Source: Leifsonia sp. Leaf264 | GTDB taxonomy: Bacteria > Actinomycetota > Actinomycetes > Actinomycetales > Microbacteriaceae | Length of the DNA: 64,000 nucleotides | Direction of reading: 5' to 3' | Assembly: GCF_001422325.1 (NCBI RefSeq) | Contig: NZ_LMMR01000007.1 | Coordinates: 303,539 to 367,538 of the forward strand | Shown here: in pieces, positions 59,035-64,000 of the stretch | Position numbering within the stretch: position 1 is the first letter of the stretch | Layout of the letters: each line of letters starts with the position of its first letter | The notes under the pieces: generated by a model | Database searches by the model: none | Told to the model about the DNA's origin: nothing | The model's input: only the letters and a program-made list of their open reading frames with translations | Translations under genes and position numbers: made by a program

Positions 59035-59090
59035 CTGCATTCTCCGCGCGTGACGTGGCCTGCCGTGCCCGGGGCGTGCCGGGGCGGTGA

Positions 59091-60290
59091 CTACGCGAAC
59101 AGCCGCTGAAGGCGCTGCACGCCCTCGAGCAACGGCTCGTCGCCGAGGGCGTAGCTGAGGCGCAGGAAGCCGCTCGGCCCGAAGGCCTCGCCGGGAACCA
59201 CGGCCACCTCGGCCTTCTCGAGGATGAGGTCGGCCAGCTCGAGCGAGGTCGTCGGCGTGACGCCGTGCCACTCGCGGCCGAGCAGGCCGGAGACGTCGGG
59301 GTAGACGTAGAAAGCTCCCTCGGGGGTCGGCGTGACGATGCCGGGGATCTTGTCGAGCTCGGCGACGATCGTCTTGCGTCGACGGTCGAAGGCCTGGCGC
59401 ATCACCTCGACGGTGTCCTGCGGGCCGGTGAGGGCGGCGATCGCAGCGCGCTGCGAGATGTTCGACACGTTGCTCGACAGGTGCGACTGCAGGTTGGCGG
59501 CTCCCTTGATGGCGTCGACGGGGCCGACCATCCATCCCACACGCCATCCGGTCATGGCATAGGTCTTGGCGACGCCGTTCACCAGGATGGTGCGGTCGGC
59601 GAGGGCGGGAACGGCCTCCACGATGGAGACGGCCTTCACGCCGTCGTAGACCAGGTTCTGGTAGATCTCGTCGGTGATGACCCAGAGGCCGTTGGCCTCG
59701 GCCCACTCGCCGATGGCCTTCGTCTGCTCGGGGGAGTAGACGGCGCCGGTGGGGTTGGAGGGCGACACGAACAGCAACGCCTTGGTGCGCTCGGTGCGCG
59801 CGGCCTCGAGCTGCTCGACGGTGACGAGGTAGCCCTGCTCGCTTCCGGCGAAGACGTCGACCTGCACGCCGTCGGCGAGCTTGATGGCCTCGGGGTAGGT
59901 GGTCCAGTATGGCGTGGGGACCAGCACCTCGTCGCCCGGGTCGAGCAGGGTCTGGAACGCCTGGTAGACGGCCTGCTTGCCGCCGTTGGTGACGACGATC
60001 TGGCTGGGGGAGACCTCGAGTCCGGAGTCGCGCAGGGTCTTCGCGGCGATGGCCTCGCGCAGCTCGGGAAGGCCGGCGGCGGGGGTGTACCGGTAGTTCT
60101 TGGGGTCGTGCACGGCCGCGAGGGCCGCCTCGACGATGTGCGCCGGAGTCGCGAAGTCGGGCTCGCCCGCGGCGTAGCTGATCACCGGACGCCCGGCGGC
60201 CTGCAGGGCCTTCGCCTTGGCATCGACTTTGAGGGTCGCCGATTCGGCGATCGCGGAGATTTTGGAGGAGATTCGACGCTGTTCAGCCAC
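59091..60290 (-). CDS. aspC: Aspartate aminotransferase (class I PLP enzyme)
   Basis: A 399-aa class I/II aminotransferase. Motifs are [15 protein letters not shown] at the N-terminus, [37 protein letters not shown] and the PLP lysine Lys242 in [19 protein letters not shown]. It resembles aspartate (or aspartate/prephenate) aminotransferases of the 1-beta group, which convert aspartate and 2-oxoglutarate to oxaloacetate and glutamate. GTG 60290 is fixed by TAGGAT 6 nt upstream (leaderless). In many actinobacteria this gene lies next to tRNA-Trp and secE. Here a toxin cassette separates them. Confidence 0.88.
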   Translation of the reverse strand: MAEQRRISSKISAIAESATLKVDAKAKALQAAGRPVISYAAGEPDFATPAHIVEAALAAVHDPKNYRYTPAAGLPELREAIAAKTLRDSGLEVSPSQIVVTNGGKQAVYQAFQTLLDPGDEVLVPTPYWTTYPEAIKLADGVQVDVFAGSEQGYLVTVEQLEAARTERTKALLFVSPSNPTGAVYSPEQTKAIGEWAEANGLWVITDEIYQNLVYDGVKAVSIVEAVPALADRTILVNGVAKTYAMTGWRVGWMVGPVDAIKGAANLQSHLSSNVSNISQRAAIAALTGPQDTVEVMRQAFDRRRKTIVAELDKIPGIVTPTPEGAFYVYPDVSGLLGREWHGVTPTTSLELADLILEKAEVAVVPGEAFGPSGFLRLSYALGDEPLLEGVQRLQRLFA

Positions 60291-60296
60291 GGTCCA

Positions 60297-60302
60297 ATCC
60301 TA
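60297..60302 (-). promoter_or_regulatory. -10 box of the aminotransferase gene (leaderless)
   Basis: TAGGAT on the minus strand is exactly 6 nt upstream of GTG 60290. Confidence 0.55.
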
Positions 60303-60338
60303 GCCACGGGCCTCGCCCGCGACGGCGGATGCCGCCGG

Positions 60339-60644
60339 TCAGAAGGTCTGCAGATAGGCCCATCGCCAGGACAGAGCGTGCAGTGCGCGTTCGTCGAGGG
60401 CTGGCTCGAGGAGCAGCATCCGTTCGGCGAAGACCGGGTAGAGGCTGCCATCGACCGCCTCGCTCCAGTCCGCTTCGACGGTGTCGGATGCCGCGACCAC
60501 ACGCCGCACCTCGGCGAGCAGAGCCTCGCCCGCCGAGCCCGGGGCGAGCGCCAGCGCAGCCTCGGCGTCTGCGGCCGGCGTGCGCTGCACTCCGTGCCCC
60601 GTGTACGCGACGATGCCGTCTGTGAGCCCGATCTGACAGCCCAC
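60339..60644 (-). CDS. Small protein of unknown function in the toxin cassette
   Basis: A 101-aa protein starting VGCQIGLTDGIVAYTGHGVQ. No family was recognised. It is helical in the middle (AGEALLAEVRRVVAAS) and ends WRWAYLQTF. GTG 60644 is chosen because GGAGG lies 7 nt upstream. It begins 4 bases after the previous gene ends, so it is the last gene of the cassette. A role as an immunity protein or accessory factor is possible from position only. Confidence 0.6.
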   Translation of the reverse strand: MGCQIGLTDGIVAYTGHGVQRTPAADAEAALALAPGSAGEALLAEVRRVVAASDTVEADWSEAVDGSLYPVFAERMLLLEPALDERALHALSWRWAYLQTF

Positions 60645-60648
60645 CGAG

Positions 60649-60942
60649 CTACCTCCGAACGCCGTAGATACGACGCGCCTCCGCAATCTCGTTGTGGACG
60701 TACGAGTAGGCGTCCTCCAGCGAGCGGCCTAGGAAAGGGCGCCCGAGGGCAACCATGGCAAGGGAGTACCCACCTCGCCCATCGGGCTCGTAGATGACGA
60801 ATTCACCCGCTGATCTCTCGACGACGTTGTACGGAGCTCCGGTAAGAGAATCCGGGTCGGCAGCCACGAAGATCTGATTGAGCGCTTGCGGCTCGGAGTA
60901 CCCCAGCTTCGTCATCTTCTCGATGAATTCCTGCTTCGTCAT
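60649..60942 (-). CDS. Candidate immunity protein (97 aa)
   Basis: A 97-aa soluble protein starting MTKQEFIEKMTKLGY and with a central VVERSAGEFVIYEPDGRGGYS and a C-terminal helix AYSYVHNEIAEARRIYG. The pattern, an N-terminal helix and a beta strand with RGG before a final helix, recalls small immunity proteins of the Imm59-like kind, but the match is not firm. Its ATG overlaps the 27-aa ORF upstream (ATGA). It lies downstream of the T7-linked effector gene, as expected for immunity genes. Confidence 0.55.
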   Translation of the reverse strand: MTKQEFIEKMTKLGYSEPQALNQIFVAADPDSLTGAPYNVVERSAGEFVIYEPDGRGGYSLAMVALGRPFLGRSLEDAYSYVHNEIAEARRIYGVRR

Positions 60943-61022
60943 CCAACGACCTCGTCGAACAGGTTGAAATACGCCAATCCCTCATCGGCGATGACACGTC
61001 GCACGTCGCTCGGGTTCGTCAT
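60939..61022 (-). CDS. 27-residue ORF, translationally coupled
   Basis: ATG 61022 begins a 27-aa frame (MTNPSDVRRVIADEGLAYFN...) with GGAGG 4 nt upstream and ending GTTGGATGA. The stop overlaps the ATG of the next gene, an operon-like coupling. It may be the start of a truncated immunity gene or a leader ORF for its neighbour. It is too short for family recognition. Confidence 0.45.
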   Translation of the reverse strand: MTNPSDVRRVIADEGLAYFNLFDEVVG

Positions 61023-61080
61023 CTGACCTCCTTGAGGATGCCCAGCGCTTCAAGCTGCCTCACCGGCACGGGCGTACCTC
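61019..61080 (-). pseudogene. Possible remnant of a toxin C-terminal module
   Basis: A frame ending at TGA 61021-61019 reads ...RGTPVPVRQLEALGILKEVR and is coupled to ATG 61022 by an ATGA overlap. The gap 61023-61137 has no complete gene. Such tails next to small coupled ORFs resemble orphan toxin-immunity modules left by recombination in polymorphic toxin loci. The left limit is arbitrary. Confidence 0.35.
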
Positions 61081-61137
61081 GTCTCTCTCGTGTCGTCCGA
61101 CGTGACCGATCGGTGCGGTGCGACGGGGCGGCCCCGA

Positions 61138-61488
61138 TCAGACGGGGGTGCTGGGCTGGTGCGACTCGTCGAAGGCCTCGAGGTACTTGTCGGTCAGGCG
61201 CAGTCGGCAGTACTCGTCTGCGAGACGGAAGTTGGCGAGGATCGATTCGCGGTCGGAGTCCAGCGTGAACTTCTTCCCGAGGAGAGCGACGCTGAACTTG
61301 TCCGTCGAGTACTCGTACCCCGCCGTCGATGTGCCGTGCGGTCCATCGACTCCGAACCGGAACGGGAAGGCGTCGTACAGCAGGCACGACACTGCAGGCG
61401 CATCGAAGATATAGGCGGCGTTCGAGGCCTTCTGGCCCCAGAAGTCATCGAACAGGTCGAAGAAGTCGTTGCTGTCCATCGCGGTCAT
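61138..61488 (-). CDS. Candidate immunity protein directly after the effector gene
   Basis: A 116-aa acidic protein, starting MTAMDSNDFFDLFDDFWGQKASNAAYIFD. It has several aromatic residues and a helical C-terminus (DRESILANFRLADEYCRLRLTDKYLEAF). No family was recognised. ATG 61488 overlaps the effector stop (ATGA), with GGAG 3 nt before it. In polymorphic toxin systems the gene directly after the toxin usually encodes its immunity protein, so this is the best candidate. Confidence 0.6.
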   Translation of the reverse strand: MTAMDSNDFFDLFDDFWGQKASNAAYIFDAPAVSCLLYDAFPFRFGVDGPHGTSTAGYEYSTDKFSVALLGKKFTLDSDRESILANFRLADEYCRLRLTDKYLEAFDESHQPSTPV

Positions 61489-62726
61489 CGTCTCCGGGGG
61501 TGTGCGGTCATGGTCGTGGGATCGAATCGGTAGCCGTGCTCGGTCAAGTACAAGAGCTCTTGACCCAGGAAGCCCTGGTCGTTCTGGGGATCGTGCGAGA
61601 AGTGGACAGGCTTGCCGTCGGCCATGGCCTCATCGAGGAAGCGCGTGTTGTAGACGTCGAACATCTCCTGGTTTGAGAGGCCCTGCTGGGCCTTGATCGC
61701 GTCCCAGTCCTTGCCGAGGTCGAAGTAGGTGTAGTCGCCGCCGGCTTGGTTGATGTAGCTGGACGGGCCGCCGTCGTCGTACTTGCCCAGCATCACCGAG
61801 TCTGCATCCGCGTTGTGCATGCTCCGATTGAAGGTGTCGGTCACGTCGGCGGAGTCGAGGTAGCGATCGGTACCGGGAACCCGGAACGGCGACGGATCGG
61901 GGGCCCCAGGAGAGCGAGGTACGCCGGGCAGGTCGGGGCTCTTGCTGCCGGGGAGGGCGGGGGTCTTGCTGCCGGGGAGCATCCGGCTGGCTGCGGCGTC
62001 GAACTTCTTGAAGAGGGTGGCGAGCTGGTCGATGAGCTTGGTGAGCTGCTTCGCAGACTCGAGGAGGCGGGTGACGGTCTTTCCGATGCGGGCGCTGAGG
62101 GAGGCGACGCGGCTGCTGGCCTGAGAGATGATCAGCGGGGTTGCCGCGCCCAGGGTGAGGACGAGGGTGGCCGCGTAGGAGACGACGGAGCCGACGATCT
62201 GGGCGATGGCGTCACGGGTGAGGTCGTGCACGATCTTGACGATGGTGGCGGCGATGTTCATCCCCACCCCGATGGCGTCGGCCCAACTGCCGGCGGCGCG
62301 GAGGTGCTCAGCGGTCTCCTGCTGGAAGCGACGGTAGGCGTCGATCGCGTCGCCCTCCGAGGCGTCGAGGTCGCCGAGCACGCGTACGAGGTTGTCACCG
62401 GATGCGGCCAGGGACGCTCCGATGTTGGCCCAGGTCGCGGCGAATCCTGCGACTTCTCCGGCGTCGCCGGTGAGGTCGTTCAGCCAGCCCTTGAGTGGCT
62501 CGAGGTGTTCCATCAGCCAGCCGAGGCCGGCCGCGATGAGGGATCCGAGCGGGTCGATGGCGGCGGCGACGGTGTCGGCGATGGCGGAGAACGCGGCGAG
62601 CCCTCCGGAGACCCAGTCGCCGGACTGGATGGCCTGCACCAGCGCTTCGCCGTCTTCGAGCAGGAACGTGCCCGAGAACGGGGTCGACATGTCGACCGGG
62701 CCGGCGACGAGGGCGTTCGCAGCCAT
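61485..62726 (-). CDS. Type VII secretion-linked polymorphic toxin (413 aa)
   Basis: A 413-aa protein with a modular build. The N-terminal helical region (about 1-245, with alternating hydrophobic and polar helices such as AAFSAIADTVAAAIDPLGSLI and GVGMNIAATIVKIVHDLTRDAI) resembles WXG100/LXG-type trafficking domains. A Pro-rich linker with LPGSKTPALPGSKSPDLPG repeats (about 250-285) follows. The C-terminal domain (about 286-413) carries MHNADADSVMLGKYDD, DYTYFDLGKDWDAIK and HFSHDPQND, and resembles toxin tails found in other actinobacterial effectors, but its activity is not known. ATG 62726 is 2 nt after the EspC-like stop. Confidence 0.75.
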   Translation of the reverse strand: MAANALVAGPVDMSTPFSGTFLLEDGEALVQAIQSGDWVSGGLAAFSAIADTVAAAIDPLGSLIAAGLGWLMEHLEPLKGWLNDLTGDAGEVAGFAATWANIGASLAASGDNLVRVLGDLDASEGDAIDAYRRFQQETAEHLRAAGSWADAIGVGMNIAATIVKIVHDLTRDAIAQIVGSVVSYAATLVLTLGAATPLIISQASSRVASLSARIGKTVTRLLESAKQLTKLIDQLATLFKKFDAAASRMLPGSKTPALPGSKSPDLPGVPRSPGAPDPSPFRVPGTDRYLDSADVTDTFNRSMHNADADSVMLGKYDDGGPSSYINQAGGDYTYFDLGKDWDAIKAQQGLSNQEMFDVYNTRFLDEAMADGKPVHFSHDPQNDQGFLGQELLYLTEHGYRFDPTTMTAHPRRR

Positions 62727-62728
62727 CC

Positions 62729-63055
62729 TCAGCGAACCTGATCCACGGCGGACAGGAGGGGTTCGATCTCTTCGCGGATGTGGTTCTCGAGAGCCGTGAA
62801 GTCGGCTCCGACACCGCGGATCTCGCGCGCGCTGCGCTCGACGAGAGCACCGGCCGATCCGATCATGCTGCCTGCGACCCCCGTGATCATGGAGGCCGGT
62901 GCCACCAGGAAACCGCACATGAGTCCGAAGGCGCCCCCGCCCAGGTTCATGGAACCGGCGGCGTCCTTCGCGTTGCGCACGTCGGCGGCCACGCTGCCCA
63001 CCCTCGTGGCGTGCTGCTGGATGCGGTCGAAGTCGATAGAGATGCGCTCGCTCAT
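62729..63055 (-). CDS. EspC-like (T7SS ESX-secretion target) protein
   Basis: A 108-aa helical protein with two long helices around a Gly-rich turn: ISIDFDRIQQHATRVGSVAADVRNAK, then a hydrophobic central part (GAFGLMCGFLVAPASMITGVAGSMIG), then VERSAREIRGVGADFTALENHIREEIEPLL. It fits the T7SS_ESX_EspC family of small secreted helical-hairpin proteins that act as partners of ESX substrates. ATG 63055 overlaps the YbaB-like gene's stop (ATGA). It likely dimerises with the effector's N-terminus and guides its export. Confidence 0.8.
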   Translation of the reverse strand: MSERISIDFDRIQQHATRVGSVAADVRNAKDAAGSMNLGGGAFGLMCGFLVAPASMITGVAGSMIGSAGALVERSAREIRGVGADFTALENHIREEIEPLLSAVDQVR

Positions 63056-63486
63056 CGGTACCCCAGCGTCGTGTCGTCGGTGGCCGGCGGCATCCGTTCC
63101 TCGACCTCTGCTCGCAGGTGCGCCGTCACCTCGGACTCCTCGCCGAACGCGTCGGCCGCGATGGCCACGGCCTGGTCGCCCGCCTGTCGTTGGGCGGATG
63201 CCGCAGCCTTCAGCACGGCCTGCGACAGCGCCTCCGACCTGAGGCTCCGTGCGGCGGCATCGAACACGATGTCGGTGAGCCTGCCCGTGGCGTCGACCTC
63301 GACGCTCACCTCCCCTCCCGGGGATGTGGCGCGCGCACGCAGAGCGTCGACATCACGGCGCACGCCTTCGGCTCGCTCGGCTCGTTCCGCCGCTTCGGCG
63401 ATCTGGGCGTTGACCCGCGCGATTGCCGCGTCGGGATCCCCCCAGATACTGCCCCCGCTGGCGCCGTCAGGATCGATGAACGTCAT
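63052..63486 (-). CDS. YbaB/EbfC-family protein of the T7SS cassette
   Basis: A 144-aa protein. A coiled-coil N-terminus (DAAIARVNAQIAEAAERAERAEGVRRDVDALRARATS) is followed by the YbaB core SPGGEVSVEVDATGRLTDIVFD and a C-terminal helix. YbaB-like proteins often open T7SS effector operons in actinobacteria, where their role is unknown. ATG 63486 is 6 nt after TATCAT, so it is the leaderless first gene of the toxin operon. Confidence 0.83.
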   Translation of the reverse strand: MTFIDPDGASGGSIWGDPDAAIARVNAQIAEAAERAERAEGVRRDVDALRARATSPGGEVSVEVDATGRLTDIVFDAAARSLRSEALSQAVLKAAASAQRQAGDQAVAIAADAFGEESEVTAHLRAEVEERMPPATDDTTLGYR

Positions 63487-63492
63487 TCAGCG

Positions 63493-63498
63493 ATGATA
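63493..63498 (-). promoter_or_regulatory. -10 box of the toxin cassette (leaderless)
   Basis: TATCAT on the minus strand is exactly 6 nt upstream of ATG 63486 and is the best -10 match in the window among the leaderless candidates. No clear -35 was seen. Confidence 0.55.
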
Positions 63499-63524
63499 AC
63501 CACGGTGACGGCATCCGTCGCGGT

Positions 63525-63553
63525 TTTACTCTCCCCGTCCGGTCGCGTACACT
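63525..63553 (+). promoter_or_regulatory. Promoter of tRNA-Trp
   Basis: TTTACT (63525-63530), a 17-bp spacer and TACACT (63548-63553), about 100 bp upstream of the tRNA. The divergent toxin-cassette promoter lies within 60 bp. Confidence 0.5.
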
Positions 63554-63652
63554 TGTCCGTGTTGTGAATTCAGCAAGATTCTCTGCGCCCTTTTTCGGGG
63601 TCGTTCGGGATTCGAGCGGGGCTCGCGATCTACGGCGTCCGACGGATGCCAT

Positions 63653-63725
63653 AGGGCGGTGGCTCAATTGGTAGAGCAGCGGTCTCCAAAACCGCAGGTT
63701 GCAGGTTCAAGTCCTGTCCGCCCTG
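63653..63725 (+). tRNA. trpT: tRNA-Trp (anticodon CCA)
   Basis: A 73-nt tRNA. The acceptor stem AGGGCGG pairs with CCGCCCT, the D arm is GCTC/GAGC, and the anticodon stem GCGGT/ACCGC encloses the loop CTCCAAA with anticodon CCA. The T arm is GCAGG/CCTGT with loop TTCAAGT. The discriminator base is G. The CCA end is not encoded. secE follows 43 bp later, the usual actinobacterial order. Confidence 0.97.
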
Positions 63726-63768
63726 CAAGTCGGTGCTGACGTACCGGCCCACGAAAGGTGTAACTGAG

Positions 63769-64000
63769 GTGGCCCGAAAAGTTATCGACGAGCCGAGCGA
63801 AGATGTCGTCGCCAACGCCAAGCGCGACCGCGATTCCAAGCGCGGTCCGTTCGCCCGCATGGCGCTGTTCGTCCGCCAGGTCATCGGGGAACTGAAGAAG
63901 GTCGTCACCCCGACCCGCAAGGAACTGTTCAGCTACACGGGTGTCGTGCTGGTCTTCGTGGTCATCATGATGGCGCTCGTCTTCGCACTGGACTGGGTGT
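63769..64000 (+). CDS. secE: Preprotein translocase subunit SecE (3' partial)
   Basis: 77 codons are visible before the window ends. A basic N-terminal extension (VARKVIDEPSEDVVANAKRDRDSKRGPFARMALF) precedes the amphipathic helix and the conserved FVRQVIGELKKVVTPTRKELFSYTGVVLVFVVIMM, which includes the SecE motif (ELKKVVTPTRKEL) and the single TM helix. It stabilises SecY in the translocon. GTG 63769 follows an AAAGG at 63754-63758, about 10 nt away. The stop codon lies beyond the window. Confidence 0.95.
   Translation, partial: MARKVIDEPSEDVVANAKRDRDSKRGPFARMALFVRQVIGELKKVVTPTRKELFSYTGVVLVFVVIMMALVFALDWV

Noticed and set aside
60803-60997. 64-codon minus-strand frame in the toxin cassette
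   Set aside because: It overlaps the 97-aa and 27-aa ORFs out of frame and has no ribosome site. The coupled ORFs explain the region better.

Overview
The window is one contiguous stretch of a high-GC actinobacterial chromosome, most likely from the family Microbacteriaceae. The evidence is strong GC bias in third codon positions, many GTG starts, many ATGA/GTGA translational couplings, a DUF222/HNH (13E12-type) gene, LAxTG sortase signals, and the right-hand order aminotransferase, tRNA-Trp, secE, which is typical of actinobacteria. No phage, IS element, CRISPR array or rRNA was seen, and no gene-free stretch exceeds about 215 bases.

Layout. 0-5.4 kb: end of a sortase-anchored surface protein, a LysR regulator divergent from an MHS-type transporter plus 3-hydroxybutyrate dehydrogenase, and a YidC/Oxa1 insertase with a small membrane partner. 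5.5-11.3 kb: a fructose-type sugar locus (PfkB kinase, LacI regulator, and binding protein, permease and ATPase of the Frc type) with two matching LacI operators. 11.3-15.6 kb: membrane-fused sulfite-oxidase-like molybdoenzyme, cupin, FBP zinc-finger protein, DUF222/HNH protein. 15.8-24.4 kb: a galactoside locus with LacI regulator, GH42 beta-galactosidase, a CUT1 ABC transporter without its ATPase, and GH36 alpha-galactosidase. 24.4-28.6 kb: DUF998-like membrane protein, SGNH hydrolase, two MaoC-fold (HadA/HadB-like) proteins and murB. 28.7-41.7 kb: GABA/putrescine-type catabolism (PucR regulator, gabT, gabD, FAD amine oxidase, universal stress protein, APC permease), then a LacI regulator, second APC permease and YtcJ-like amidohydrolase. 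41.8-51.4 kb: PspC envelope-stress genes with their two-component system, DUF1304, a DUF559 gene between two hairpin repeats, then a two-component system and ABC-2 exporter. 51.5-57.0 kb: ECF42-type sigma factor with two YciI/DGPF partners, LysE/LysG exporter-regulator pair, DUF4386-like protein and TetR. 57.2-60.3 kb: a two-repeat LAxTG surface protein and an aspartate aminotransferase. 60.3-63.5 kb: a type VII secretion-linked polymorphic toxin cassette. 63.65-64.0 kb: tRNA-Trp and the start of secE.

The most notable unexplained structure is of three kinds. First, the compact toxin cassette next to the tRNA-Trp/secE core, with YbaB-like, EspC-like, 413-aa effector and several small coupled ORFs (candidate immunity genes), including a 27-codon ORF and an apparent toxin-tail remnant. 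Second, several families of intergenic palindromic repeats, one of which flanks the DUF559 gene on both sides. Third, a recurrent TANNNT-N6-RTG arrangement that points to widespread leaderless transcription and fixes many start codons.
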